This document shows, piece by piece, positions 7,681-16,193 of a stretch of DNA of 64,000 nt (position 1 is its first letter; the number at the start of each line of letters is the position of its first letter). Where the stretch lies: NCBI RefSeq assembly GCF_014636635.1, contig NZ_BMEO01000009.1, positions 37,712 to 101,711 on the forward strand. The letters run 5' to 3'. The DNA is from Marinicella pacifica. GTDB taxonomy: Bacteria > Pseudomonadota > Gammaproteobacteria > Xanthomonadales > Marinicellaceae. Position numbers and translations under genes: made by a program. The notes beneath the pieces are model-generated. The model worked only from the letters and a program-made list of their open reading frames with translations. It did no database searches and had not been told where the DNA came from.

Positions 7681-9210
7681 ATGAAGAAATTAGCGGTGGT
7701 TTTATCGCGGGCAGAATTTGGGGTGGCGGCGCCGCAGGTTCGGGTTGAGGTGCATATTTCGCGTGGTTTGCCGAGTTTGTCGATTGTCGGTATGCCGGAA
7801 ACCGCTGTGAAGGAATCCAAAGACCGGGTGCGGGCGGCGATTATGAACAGTGGCTTTGAATTTCCGCCGCACCGGATTACCATTAATCTCTCACCGGCAG
7901 ATATTCCCAAAGGTGGCGGGCGTTATGATTTGCCGATTGCTTTGGGCGTTCTGGCGGCGTCAGAGCAAATCAGTCCGGATCGGCTTGAACGCACGGAGTT
8001 TGTCGGTGAACTGGCTTTAGGCGGACAATTGCGGGGGATTCGGGGTATTTTACCGGTGGTGAGTGCGGTTTCACAGGCGAATCGGCGTTTGGTGGTGCCG
8101 GGTCGTAATGCCGCTGAAGCGGCTTTGGTTCAATCCTGTGAATGTTTGGCGGCTGATTCTTTGCATCAGGTCTGTGAATGGCTGTGTGGTGACCGTGAAT
8201 TGCCGAGTGCCCATGAACGACAAGACAGGTCATCAAAGCCCGGTGCGCAAAAACCAATCGGCGATTTAAGTGAAGTCAAAGGCCAGGAACAAGCCAAGCG
8301 GGCACTGATTATTGCGGCGGCCGGCGGCCATAATCTTTTGTTTTACGGCCCGCCGGGCACCGGTAAAACCATGCTCGCCAGTCGTTTGCCGGGGATTTTA
8401 CCCACCTTAACCGAAACCCAAAGTCTGGAAACCGCTAAAGTGGCATCCATCAGCAGCGCTGGCTTTGATCCCAGCAATTGGGGAATCCCGCCTTACCGTT
8501 CTCCACACCACACCGCTTCGGCTGCAGCTTTGGTCGGTGGGGGCTCACAACCAATGCCCGGAGAAATTTCATTAGCCCAGAACGGCGTTTTATTTTTGGA
8601 TGAATTGCCGGAGTTTTCGCGGCATGTTTTGGAGGTGTTGCGAGAGCCATTAGAGTCGGGGAAAATCGTTATTTCCCGAGCTGCCCGAAGTGCAGAATTT
8701 CCGGCACGGTTTCAATTATTGGCGAGTCTGAATCCGTGTCCTTGTGGCTATTTGGGCGATGAAGACCGACCGTGTCAATGCAGTCTGGGGCAGATTCAAC
8801 ATTACCGAACTAAAATATCGGGGCCTTTACTGGATCGCATTGATTTACAGGTTGAGGTTCCGCGGGTGCCGCATAAGGTGTTAAGAAATACAAAAACTTC
8901 AGGTTTAACTTCACAACAAGCGCGTTCTTTAGTGATGAAAGCACGAACACAACAGCTTAAGCGTAATGGTGGTCTGACCAATGCGCAGTTGCAGGGTCGG
9001 CAGATTGAGGATTTGATTCCATTGTCTGCCGTATTATTGGATTTCTTAGAGCAGGTTGTGGAACGGTTGCGCTTATCGGCACGGGCTTACCACCGCATTA
9101 TCAAGGTGGCCCGCACCATTGCTGATTTAAAACAGTCAGATGAAGTGTGCCAAAGTCACTTATCCGAAGCCGTGGCATATCGGGGGTTTGATCGGGAAGA
9201 TTATTGTTAA
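7681..9210 (+). CDS. comM: ComM/YifB Mg-chelatase-like AAA+ ATPase
   Basis: Protein of 509 residues, full length for the family. The N-terminal ChlI/Lon-like domain (about 1-165) begins with the typical SRAEFGVAAPQVRVEVHIS-type sequence and contains GLPSLSIVGMPETAVKESKDR. The AAA+ core has Walker A GPPGTGKTML (about 222-231) and Walker B GVLFLDELPEF (about 303-313), and the C-terminal Mg-chelatase domain has the Cys cluster CPCGYLGDEDRPCQC. ComM is a hexameric helicase that drives branch migration of incoming single-stranded DNA during natural transformation. Its presence does not prove competence, because the gene is widespread in non-competent proteobacteria. No strong ribosome site is visible before the ATG. 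Confidence 0.95.
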   Translation: MKKLAVVLSRAEFGVAAPQVRVEVHISRGLPSLSIVGMPETAVKESKDRVRAAIMNSGFEFPPHRITINLSPADIPKGGGRYDLPIALGVLAASEQISPDRLERTEFVGELALGGQLRGIRGILPVVSAVSQANRRLVVPGRNAAEAALVQSCECLAADSLHQVCEWLCGDRELPSAHERQDRSSKPGAQKPIGDLSEVKGQEQAKRALIIAAAGGHNLLFYGPPGTGKTMLASRLPGILPTLTETQSLETAKVASISSAGFDPSNWGIPPYRSPHHTASAAALVGGGSQPMPGEISLAQNGVLFLDELPEFSRHVLEVLREPLESGKIVISRAARSAEFPARFQLLASLNPCPCGYLGDEDRPCQCSLGQIQHYRTKISGPLLDRIDLQVEVPRVPHKVLRNTKTSGLTSQQARSLVMKARTQQLKRNGGLTNAQLQGRQIEDLIPLSAVLLDFLEQVVERLRLSARAYHRIIKVARTIADLKQSDEVCQSHLSEAVAYRGFDREDYC

Positions 9211-9234
9211 AACGCAATAATTGCCAGGAGGTGC

Positions 9235-9262
9235 TGGCTTTCAGCCCCCAAGCCGTTATAAT
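9235..9262 (+). promoter_or_regulatory. Candidate sigma-70 promoter of ppa
   Basis: A perfect -10 TATAAT at 9257-9262 lies 30 bases before the ppa start. The best -35 is TGGCTT at 9235-9240 with a 16-bp spacer, a poor match, so the -10 carries most of the weight. Confidence 0.4.
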
Positions 9263-9291
9263 ACGCGGCTTTTAGTCACAGGAACAAAACC

Positions 9292-9840
9292 ATGACCTTA
9301 AAAGACCTGCCGGTGGGCTCGGATGCGCCTCATGATATCAATGTGGTGATTGAGATTCCCCGCAACAGCGACGCCATTAAATACGAAGTCGATAAAGAAT
9401 CCGGTATGCTGACCGTGGATCGAGTGCTTAATACTGCCATGCATTATCCCTGTAATTACGGATTTGTACCCCACACTTTGTGCGGTGACGGTGATCCGGT
9501 GGATGTGTTGGTTGTAATGCCTTTGCCATTGTTGCCCGGTTCCGTGATTAAATGCCGCCCGGTGGGTGTGCTTAAAATGACCGATGAAAGCGGTGAAGAC
9601 GCCAAAATTATCGCCGTCCCCACGTCCAAAATCAGTGGTTTATACCGCCATGTGGCAGATGTTCGCGATATTAACGAAGTCACGCTGGATACCATTGCCC
9701 ATTTCTTTGAACATTATAAAGATCTGGAAAAGGGCAAATGGGTCAAAATCGAAGGCTGGGGTGGCGTTGAAGAGGCCAAACAGGAGATTCGTGAGGCCAT
9801 TGATAATTTTAATAATTTAAAAGACAAGCCAAATTTCTAA
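9292..9840 (+). CDS. ppa: Inorganic pyrophosphatase, family I
   Basis: Soluble cytoplasmic enzyme of 182 residues that hydrolyses pyrophosphate to two phosphates, pulling biosynthetic reactions forward. The family signature DGDPVDVLV (about 64-72, carrying the metal-binding aspartates) is intact, as are the N-terminal [15 protein letters not shown] and NYGFVPHTL segments. Length matches hexameric bacterial PPases. It has its own probable promoter and a strong terminator. A PPi-dependent phosphofructokinase is also encoded in this window (35800-37059), so two enzymes compete for cellular PPi. Confidence 0.97.
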   Translation: MTLKDLPVGSDAPHDINVVIEIPRNSDAIKYEVDKESGMLTVDRVLNTAMHYPCNYGFVPHTLCGDGDPVDVLVVMPLPLLPGSVIKCRPVGVLKMTDESGEDAKIIAVPTSKISGLYRHVADVRDINEVTLDTIAHFFEHYKDLEKGKWVKIEGWGGVEEAKQEIREAIDNFNNLKDKPNF

Positions 9841-9855
9841 TTATTGCATCTATGC

Positions 9856-9893
9856 ACCGCCCTTGGCCAGAAGGGGTTTTGGGCGGTTTTTTT
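9856..9893 (+). terminator. Rho-independent terminator after ppa
   Basis: ACCGCCC (9856-9862) pairs with GGGCGGT (9881-9887), followed by T7 ending at 9893. It touches the last codon of the convergent mpl gene. Confidence 0.85.
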
Positions 9894-11272
9894 CAAGGAC
9901 GTTGTTTTTGTTGCTTTGGTTTTTGCTGAATGGCATCAGCCAAACGACGTGGGGCATTGTCAAATCCACCGTTACTCATACATATCACTTCGTCGCCGGG
10001 TTCAACAGTGTCCCTGATTTGGCTGATCAGGGCTTCCACAGAATCCACTATGGTGGCTTTTTGTTTAAGCTTTTCCAGCACCAGTTCATCCCATTGCATA
10101 TCCGGATAGACCATCACAAAAGCCTGATCGGCTGTTCCCAGCGCTTTGGGTAACTGTCGGGAATGGACACCGGCCCGCATGGAATTACTGCGCGGTTCGA
10201 CTACAGCAATCAGTCGGCCATGGACATGTGGGCGCCGTCCAGATAAAGTGGTTTCAATGGCGGTGGGGTGGTGGGCAAAGTCATCAAACACCCGCACTCC
10301 GCCGGACTCACCAACCAATTCCATGCGGCGTTTGACATTCTCATAGCGACAAAGGGAATCGGCTGCAGCGGCAATCGAGACACCGGCACGGGTGGCGGCC
10401 AAAATCGCTGCCAGGGCATTCATCTGGTTGTGTTTGCCGGACACGTTCCAACGCACTTCAGCCAGTTGGTCGGTGCTGTTTTGAATACTGAAATGACTCG
10501 GATTGTCGCCCAATGGCATGACCCAGAAATCAGCATGCGGGCCACTGCCAAAACTGACCAAATCCGTCCAACAACCCATATCCAAAACGGTCTTTACATG
10601 CGGGTCATCGGCATTGACAATGATTTCGCCGTTACCCGGTACGGTCCGCACCAAATGATGAAACTGGGTCTGGATGGCAGTCAAATCAGGATAGATATCG
10701 GCATGGTCATACTCGAGGTTATTTAGAATCAGCACATCGCTGTGATAATGCACAAATTTAGCCCGCTTATCAAAAAAAGCACTGTCATATTCATCGGCTT
10801 CTATCACAAAATGCGCACTGTCAGTAAGCCTGGCGGATGAATCAAAATGGGGGCTGACGCCACCGATTAAAAACCCCGGGTCAATGCCCTGGTCGGTTAA
10901 TATCCAGGCCAACATAGAGGCGGTGGTGGTTTTGCCGTGGGTACCGGCCACCGCATATACGGTTTTGTGTTTTAACACCGTTTCGCCCAACCATTGCGGG
11001 CCGGATTGGTAATTCAGATTTTCATTGAGTATATACTCAACCGCTTCCATGCCACGAGACATCACATTACCCACCAGTACCAAATCAGGTTGAGAATGTA
11101 AGGGTGTGTTGTCATAGCCTTCATGTACGTTAATGGCCATTTGTTCCAATTGGGTGCTCATAGGCGGGTATATTTTTTGATCACTGCCTGTCACATCATG
11201 ACCCAGCTGACGGGCAATCGCTGCCAAGCCACCCATAAATGTTCCACCGATACCCAGGATATGAATTTTCAT
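9893..11272 (-). CDS. mpl: UDP-MurNAc:L-Ala-D-Glu-mDAP tripeptide ligase
   Basis: Murein-recycling ligase of about 459 residues. It rejoins recovered L-Ala-gamma-D-Glu-meso-DAP tripeptide to UDP-MurNAc, saving de novo synthesis. The Mur-ligase plan is clear: an N-terminal Rossmann domain starting MKIHILGIGGTFMGG and DVTGSD, the ATP loop AGTHGKTTT (about 112), and a C-terminal domain with VFDDFAHHPTAI. I take the start at 11272 (MKIHILG), the usual Mpl start; a GTG/ATG five codons upstream is possible. E. coli Mpl has C-G-T where this has G-G-T in the first loop. The gene faces ppa and nearly shares its terminator. Confidence 0.95.
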   Translation of the reverse strand: MKIHILGIGGTFMGGLAAIARQLGHDVTGSDQKIYPPMSTQLEQMAINVHEGYDNTPLHSQPDLVLVGNVMSRGMEAVEYILNENLNYQSGPQWLGETVLKHKTVYAVAGTHGKTTTASMLAWILTDQGIDPGFLIGGVSPHFDSSARLTDSAHFVIEADEYDSAFFDKRAKFVHYHSDVLILNNLEYDHADIYPDLTAIQTQFHHLVRTVPGNGEIIVNADDPHVKTVLDMGCWTDLVSFGSGPHADFWVMPLGDNPSHFSIQNSTDQLAEVRWNVSGKHNQMNALAAILAATRAGVSIAAAADSLCRYENVKRRMELVGESGGVRVFDDFAHHPTAIETTLSGRRPHVHGRLIAVVEPRSNSMRAGVHSRQLPKALGTADQAFVMVYPDMQWDELVLEKLKQKATIVDSVEALISQIRDTVEPGDEVICMSNGGFDNAPRRLADAIQQKPKQQKQRP

Positions 11273-11330
11273 TGATTCAAGGCACAAAAAGAGAGCATTT
11301 TAACAGAAAGCCTGACGCAAGGTTGAACAT

Positions 11331-11361
11331 AAAAAAACCGGCTGTTTTAATCACAGCCGGT
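11331..11361 (-). terminator. Terminator after the OmpA/DUF4398 operon
   Basis: Perfect 9-bp stem ACCGGCTGT/ACAGCCGGT (11337-11345 and 11353-11361) with a 7-base loop and an A-run on the + strand, giving T7 on the - strand. It sits 24 bases past the OmpA-family stop codon. Confidence 0.9.
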
Positions 11362-11384
11362 CAAAAGTTAAATCATAACACTGT

Positions 11385-12476
11385 TTATTCTTCTTCAATA
11401 TCTTCCGGTTCAACGTCCGGTAAAATTATTTCTACGCGTCTGTTTCTTTGGCGCCCTTCAGCAGTATCATTAGTGGCCACCGGAAATTCAAAAGCCAGAC
11501 CTTCGGTTTCAATGCGATCAGACTCAATACCGTTATTGGTTAAATAATCTTTGACCGATTCAGCCCGTTGTTCAGACAATTTTAAATTATATTCTTTACT
11601 GCCAACGTTATCAGTATGGCCTTCGACAATCACCTGTTGATTCGGATTATCTTTAAGGGCTTTTACCAATGGCTCTAAATTACGCACCGATCCGGGTTTC
11701 AAATCAGATTTATTAAACTCAAACAACACATCACCTAAAGTAATCACCAAACCCCGTTCAGTTTGTTTGGCCTGCAATTCAGACAGCTGGTTTTGCAAAC
11801 TGTTCATGGCGGCTTTTGCGGCGGCGGCTTCAGCTTGTGCCGCTTCCGCTCTGGCGGCTTCTGCTTCGGCACGGGCTTTGGCTTTTTCGGCTTCCGTCAT
11901 GGCTGATTCGGCAGCAACTTGGGCTTGTTTTTTCAAGCGCTCCGCTTCGGCACGAGCTGCATCGGCTTCTGCTTTAGCTTGCATCGCCGCATCGCGCATT
12001 TGTTGTGCTTCCTGGGCTTGTGCCATGGCTTGCGCGCGTTGTTGTTCGGCCATCATCGCACTTTGCTTGGCGCGTTCGGCGCGGTTTTCAGCCATTTCAG
12101 CCTCCAAAGTACGTGATTCAAGGACCAAACGACTTTGTTCATCCGCCAGTGCCTTGCGTTCATCGTTATAGTAACGCTCTTGTGCACTATATTTAGCCAA
12201 TTCTATCAGCCGATCGGTGGCGTAAATGGCATATTCATAAGCCTGATCGTCCATTTTCTTGGGACGGTTTTCAACGGTTTTTAAAGCGTTTTGAGCCCGC
12301 TTTAATTCTTCACCGCCACGAGAAGCCAATTCAGGGTTGGCCAACAGATCAGACATGCGGTTTTGTAACGCTTCCACACGAGGGTCAGGCTCCGGTGTGG
12401 ATGCACAGGACGCGAGTAACGCCACAAAGCTCAAAAGTAGTGAAATTTTCATCATGTATTTTACAGTCTGTTTCAT
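11385..12476 (-). CDS. OmpA-family lipoprotein with coiled coil and DUF4398-like region
   Basis: Envelope protein of 363 residues. A signal peptide ends in a lipobox (LLASC, Cys24), so it should be an outer-membrane lipoprotein. Residues about 30-105 resemble the DUF4398 helical domain; 106-245 are a very long Ala/Glu/Arg/Lys coiled coil; 250-350 are an OmpA C-terminal peptidoglycan-binding domain with EGHTDNVGSKEYNLKLSEQRA and QRNRRVEI. The layout suggests a rod linking outer membrane and cell wall. The gene overlaps the upstream DUF4398 gene by 4 bp (ATGA), so the two are translationally coupled. The tail is strongly acidic. Confidence 0.9.
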   Translation of the reverse strand: MKQTVKYMMKISLLLSFVALLASCASTPEPDPRVEALQNRMSDLLANPELASRGGEELKRAQNALKTVENRPKKMDDQAYEYAIYATDRLIELAKYSAQERYYNDERKALADEQSRLVLESRTLEAEMAENRAERAKQSAMMAEQQRAQAMAQAQEAQQMRDAAMQAKAEADAARAEAERLKKQAQVAAESAMTEAEKAKARAEAEAARAEAAQAEAAAAKAAMNSLQNQLSELQAKQTERGLVITLGDVLFEFNKSDLKPGSVRNLEPLVKALKDNPNQQVIVEGHTDNVGSKEYNLKLSEQRAESVKDYLTNNGIESDRIETEGLAFEFPVATNDTAEGRQRNRRVEIILPDVEPEDIEEE

Positions 12477-12844
12477 TGTCCACTCCGTTTACGTTGTAAT
12501 TCATTGCGCAGTAAATCCACCGCCTGACGTAAATCTGTGTATGCTTTTTCGGCTTTCATGGCATCAGATTTAGCGGCCGCCACTTCAGCGTCGCGTTGTG
12601 ATTTCTTGGCGGCAATTTCAGCTTCAGTCCAATCCCGTTTATCCAGGTCGATTTTGGCCTGGTTGAGGTTATCCCGTGCCGATTTCATTAAATAAACGGC
12701 GTATTGCATTCCGTTGGAGCGTTCGGCGGATTCAATCAACACTTCGGCTTGGTTGATGGCCTTATTGGCTGCATCTCTGTCGGCCAAAGCCGGCATGGAA
12801 AGCAGCAAAAACAAGGTGCTTAAGCTTAATAATTTAAAATTCAT
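12473..12844 (-). CDS. DUF4398-domain periplasmic protein
   Basis: Small exported protein of 123 residues with a cleavable signal peptide (hydrophobic 5-17, PALA-D cleavage). The mature part is almost wholly helical, rich in Ala, Lys, Glu and Asp, and has the DUF4398 pattern seen in partners of OmpA-like lipoproteins. I choose the ATG at 12844, preceded by AGAGGA at good spacing and giving MNFKLL plus a signal peptide; an upstream start would prepend a charged stretch that spoils it. The stop overlaps the start of the OmpA-family gene. Co-occurrence of the two genes suggests they bind each other, but no biochemical role is known to me. Confidence 0.85.
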   Translation of the reverse strand: MNFKLLSLSTLFLLLSMPALADRDAANKAINQAEVLIESAERSNGMQYAVYLMKSARDNLNQAKIDLDKRDWTEAEIAAKKSQRDAEVAAAKSDAMKAEKAYTDLRQAVDLLRNELQRKRSGQ

Positions 12845-12974
12845 AAGTCCTCTCTTTACAATTGAAATTAGAACCTCGCCCGACTGGTGGTAGGGAGTGA
12901 ATTGCGTTAAATTCACCAACCGGGCGAGGGGATAACAATATTATGGATGAATGAGGCTTTTAAAACCACATATT

Positions 12975-13175
12975 TTAATCAAGCCGCGACTGCCATTCTT
13001 CAACAGCTTGCTCGGCTTTTTCTTTATTATATCCATAGCGCTCTTGCAAGCGACCGACTAATTTTTCTTGTTTACCGGCTATCACATCTAAATCGTCATT
13101 AGTGAGTTTTCCCCACTTAACTTGTGCTTCACCTTTAAACTGGCTCCATTTACCTTCAATAATATCCCAATTCAT
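12975..13175 (-). CDS. CsbD-family stress protein
   Basis: A 66-residue hydrophilic protein of the CsbD/YjbJ family: MNWDIIEGKW, then FKGEAQVKWGKLTNDDLDVIAGK, then LVGRLQERYGYNKEKAEQAVEEW, the standard family order. Members are abundant general-stress proteins of unknown mechanism. A good ribosome site (GAGGAG) precedes the ATG. It lies upstream of the DUF4398/OmpA pair on the same strand with about 130 bp between, so it probably has its own promoter but may be expressed under similar envelope or osmotic stress. Confidence 0.95.
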   Translation of the reverse strand: MNWDIIEGKWSQFKGEAQVKWGKLTNDDLDVIAGKQEKLVGRLQERYGYNKEKAEQAVEEWQSRLD

Positions 13176-13321
13176 TTTATTTTCTCCTCAGTTTGAATGA
13201 GTAAATATTGTAAAGAACAGTGGATAAATAAATTGTAAACGGAATGTTAAAAGAATGATAAATCAAAGACTTACCTCGCCCTCGAAACACGGTTGATGAT
13301 AAATTACGAGATGAATCGAAT

Positions 13322-14110
13322 TCAGACTGCTTTGGGGTTTTTATCCTGCTCCAGGTTTTTCAGTTTCTTTAAGGTTTCCTGATATCCCAAATCAAAAATC
13401 TCATCCGCTGAATCTTTTTTCAAAAAGCTATATTTTCGCAAGGCCGTGGGGGCAATAATTAAATCACAGTCCGAAAACTTTTTAATCGAGGCCTGGGCTC
13501 TGAGAATGGTAAAGGCCCGCTGGGTCACCGACATGGTTGAATTAAGACTGTCGGCCTGCGCCGATTCCAAGGGACTGACAAACACACCCACCGATTGCTC
13601 ACAATAAATCGATAACGGCTCGGTCGGAAAATTATTGGTGATACCACCGTCACTATAAAGCACGCCATCAATCTCAACCGGCGTCATAATCCCCGGAAAA
13701 GCACCGGACGCCAGCAGTGGTTTAATTAACGGTCCATCATAAAAAATTCGTGCCTGTCCTGAAATCATGTTGGTGGCGACAATAAACAGACGTTTCTTTA
13801 AAGTCGAAAAACTGTCATCGGGAAAATATTCTTTAAAGTCATCATAAAATTTATCGGTATCAATCATCCCCGGTTTTAATAAGGTGTATTTTTTAAATGA
13901 GAACAAATCGAGTTCTTTAAAAAAAGTCAGCATCTCTTGCCAGGAATAACCGGCAGCGTACAAAGACGCCACCAGTGCACCGGCACTGGTACCGGAAATT
14001 GTGGTCGGATGAATATCCATTTCCTCTAAGGCTTTAATGGCACCAATATGGGCAATACCTAAAAATCCGCCGCCGGATAAGACTAAACCGACAGGTGCTT
14101 TTAAGGGCAT
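13322..14110 (-). CDS. Patatin-like phospholipase, RssA-like
   Basis: Protein of 262 residues, close in length and motifs to RssA/YchK-type patatins. The glycine loop GGGFLG is at 13-18, the nucleophile elbow GTSAG at 40-44 (Ser42) and the DGG motif near 170 in YSDGGITNNFP. The protein lacks a signal peptide and should be cytoplasmic or membrane-associated. It differs from the 387-residue patatin at 1950-3113 in having no long C-terminal extension, so the two are not recent duplicates. Downstream on the same strand there is nothing until CsbD. Substrate unknown. Confidence 0.92.
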   Translation of the reverse strand: MPLKAPVGLVLSGGGFLGIAHIGAIKALEEMDIHPTTISGTSAGALVASLYAAGYSWQEMLTFFKELDLFSFKKYTLLKPGMIDTDKFYDDFKEYFPDDSFSTLKKRLFIVATNMISGQARIFYDGPLIKPLLASGAFPGIMTPVEIDGVLYSDGGITNNFPTEPLSIYCEQSVGVFVSPLESAQADSLNSTMSVTQRAFTILRAQASIKKFSDCDLIIAPTALRKYSFLKKDSADEIFDLGYQETLKKLKNLEQDKNPKAV

Positions 14111-14150
14111 TATAATCTCCTGTGTAATAACATTTTTTTATAAAAGCTCA

Positions 14151-14681
14151 TTATTTCCACATGCGTGATAAGACGTTTTGTTTAGTGGATGATTTTTGAT
14201 GAACATAGGTCATAAAAATATGACCGATGATAAGCAACAACAGAACCCAGCCAAGTTCGCCATGAAAGTCACTGCCTAAATCAAGCATCCACTGAATTTT
14301 CTCACCTTCAAAACCGGGAAACACCGTTATCCCGAACAGTTCAAACGTGCGGCCTGAACCGTATTGTCTGAGCAGTGCCACAACGGGTATGATTACAATT
14401 AACAGATATATGGTTATATGGCCCAGCTTGGCGAGCAGGCTGACGGATTGCGGCCGGTTTGTCCGGTTTATAAAATACCACAGCAATCGCAACACCATCA
14501 GCGCCAGTAAAATCACCCCCAAAGGTTTATGTGTTGGCCAGAAAAATGCTTCAACGGCGGTGTCTTCAAAAAAGAAATGGGCGCTTGCACTCAGAAATTG
14601 CCACAAGATAAGTACCGCAATGCCCCAATGAAAGACCCTGGTCACTATGCCGTAATGTTCAGTGTTGTCTGTTAACGCCAT
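14151..14681 (-). CDS. Cytochrome b561
   Basis: Four-helix inner-membrane diheme b-type cytochrome of 176 residues, YodB/CybB class. The N-terminus YGIVTRVFHWGIAVLILWQF has the first heme-ligand His (about 18); further His residues sit in TM2 (THKPLGV), TM3 region (LGHITIY) and TM4 (ELGWVLLLLIIGHIFMTYVHQK), matching the four axial ligands. Members pass electrons between quinol and periplasmic acceptors and can act as superoxide:ubiquinone oxidoreductases. It lies 40 bp upstream of the patatin gene on the same strand and may be co-transcribed with it. Confidence 0.9.
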   Translation of the reverse strand: MALTDNTEHYGIVTRVFHWGIAVLILWQFLSASAHFFFEDTAVEAFFWPTHKPLGVILLALMVLRLLWYFINRTNRPQSVSLLAKLGHITIYLLIVIIPVVALLRQYGSGRTFELFGITVFPGFEGEKIQWMLDLGSDFHGELGWVLLLLIIGHIFMTYVHQKSSTKQNVLSRMWK

Positions 14682-14759
14682 TGATTACCTCCGATTTTGA
14701 TGATAAATGCTGTTAAGATTAGTGTAATATATCATATCTTTTTGACGCAGTAATAACAC

Positions 14760-15668
14760 TTATGCGGTTTGATCCCAGTAAGGCTGATCACCAAAGCGTT
14801 GAGCCAGAAAATCAATTAAATGCCGGCAGCGTTGTGATAAGAACCGATTTTTTGGATAAACCGCATAGGCATTCAAGGTGGGTAATAGATAATCTTCTAG
14901 CACAGGAACCAGTTCTCCGGAGGCTAATTTCTGGTGGGCTATAAAGGTAGGAATGTAAATTATGCCATGACCTCTGGCGGCCATATCGACTAAAAAGCTT
15001 CCATTGGAGGCCATTATTTTTGAATTCATTTCGATGCGATGCTTTTGGCCTTGAGCATTCGTTAAATGAACTGTATTCTGTCTGCTGAGACTGTATTGTA
15101 AAAATTCAAACTGCGCTAAATGTTCCGGTTTTTCAGGGACACCCTTTTTATCGAGATAGTCAGGGCTGGCACACAGTACAAAACGAATCAGGGCCAATCG
15201 CTTCGCTTGATAACTGGAATCTTGTAATTCACTGATACGAATGGCCAGTTCATAACCCTCCTCGACTAAATCCACTTGTCGGTCAGAAAAATCCAGTTCA
15301 AATTTTAGCTTCGGATGTTTACAGGCAAACTCATGAAGGGCGTCGGTGAGGTGCATCAGGCCAAATGTGTGCGGTGCGGTCATTTTAAGTGTACCTTCAA
15401 TACGGGTCGGCGCCCCACCGGCTTGTTCATTTAAGGCATCGACTTCGTTCAGGATGCTGTTGGCGCGCTCGTAGTACAGCTCGCCCGCTTCTGTGAGATT
15501 CGATTGTCGGGTTGTACGGCTGATTAACTGGCTGCCCAGACGGGTTTCCAGGTCTTTCAACCGTCGACTGACCGCTGATTTGGCGGTATTCAGTTGTTCG
15601 GCGGCCTTAGTGATACTGCCGGACTCTACAATCCGCACAAACATCGCCATATCTTCTAATTGTCCCAT
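14760..15668 (-). CDS. LysR-family transcriptional regulator
   Basis: Regulator of 302 residues with the classical layout: N-terminal helix-turn-helix (about 1-60; MAMFVRIVESGSITKAAEQL, AKSAVSRRLKDLE) and a C-terminal periplasmic-binding-like effector domain (90-295). It belongs to the large group resembling DsdC/YafC/PA0477-type regulators that sit next to redox genes. It is transcribed away from the DoxX-pirin-pirin-nitroreductase operon; the shared 115-bp intergenic region holds an inverted repeat suited to a LysR tetramer. Autoregulation and activation of that operon in response to an electrophile or quinone-like inducer is the natural reading, though the inducer is unknown. Confidence 0.92.
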   Translation of the reverse strand: MGQLEDMAMFVRIVESGSITKAAEQLNTAKSAVSRRLKDLETRLGSQLISRTTRQSNLTEAGELYYERANSILNEVDALNEQAGGAPTRIEGTLKMTAPHTFGLMHLTDALHEFACKHPKLKFELDFSDRQVDLVEEGYELAIRISELQDSSYQAKRLALIRFVLCASPDYLDKKGVPEKPEHLAQFEFLQYSLSRQNTVHLTNAQGQKHRIEMNSKIMASNGSFLVDMAARGHGIIYIPTFIAHQKLASGELVPVLEDYLLPTLNAYAVYPKNRFLSQRCRHLIDFLAQRFGDQPYWDQTA

Positions 15669-15717
15669 TTAATTGACCTCTTATTGTTCTAAATATATGA
15701 ACTGTATTTTGTGATTA

Positions 15718-15757
15718 TTGCCATTTATCCTTTTTTAGTCAACATTTATAATGGCAA
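15718..15757 (+). promoter_or_regulatory. Candidate LysR operator and -10 of the doxX operon
   Basis: Inverted repeat TTGCCATT (15718-15725) and AATGGCAA (15750-15757), 24 bp apart, in the divergent LysR/doxX intergenic region. The right arm overlaps a perfect TATAAT at 15747-15752, about 30 bases before the doxX start. The geometry fits a LysR-type regulator bending DNA at the promoter. Confidence 0.45.
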
Positions 15758-15783
15758 CATTGATTAACTATATGGAGAAAACA

Positions 15784-16179
15784 ATGAATAAATTACAAAA
15801 TTTTAGTGCACCCGTTGGTCGTATTTTTTTAGCGGCTATTTTTATTATGTCAGGCTTAGGCAAAATAACCAACTATGCCGGCACCCAAGGTTATATGGAC
15901 GCCATGGGTGTACCCGGTGTTATGCTGCCGCTGGTGATTATCCTTGAAGTCCTCGGTGGCATCGCTATTGTGGCGGGCTATAAAGCGCGGATTGTGGCGT
16001 TTTTAATGGCCGGTTTCAGCATCCTTTCCGCGATTATATTTCATGCTGATTTTGGTGATCAAACCCAGCTGAATATGTTTTTGAAAAACATCGCCATCGC
16101 CGGTGGTTTCTTTTTGATTGTGGCGCACGGTGCCGGTGCTTATGCGCTGGATAATCGTCAGACTGAGATCAGTCAATAA
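15784..16179 (+). CDS. DoxX-family membrane protein
   Basis: Four-helix inner-membrane protein of 131 residues. The DoxX pattern is visible: VGRIFLAAIFIMSGLGKI at the start, a short loop with Y-A-G-T-Q-G-Y-M-D-A-M-G-V-P, then LVIILEVLGGIAIVAGYKAR, an A-F-L-M-A-G helix, and LKNIAIAGGFFLIVAHGAGA. The start is the ATG at 15784, with GGAGA seven bases ahead. DoxX proteins pair with oxidoreductases and have been linked to thiol-oxidant and detergent stress, but their mechanism is unclear. First gene of the operon divergent from LysR; the next gene starts 14 bases after its stop. Confidence 0.9.
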   Translation: MNKLQNFSAPVGRIFLAAIFIMSGLGKITNYAGTQGYMDAMGVPGVMLPLVIILEVLGGIAIVAGYKARIVAFLMAGFSILSAIIFHADFGDQTQLNMFLKNIAIAGGFFLIVAHGAGAYALDNRQTEISQ

Positions 16180-16193
16180 GCATAGGAGTTCAT

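Noticed and set aside
11767..12171. Long Ala/Ser-rich open frame on the + strand opposite the OmpA-family gene
   Set aside because: It is the antisense of the Ala/Glu coiled coil, where low-complexity codons keep other frames open; no ribosome site or family match.
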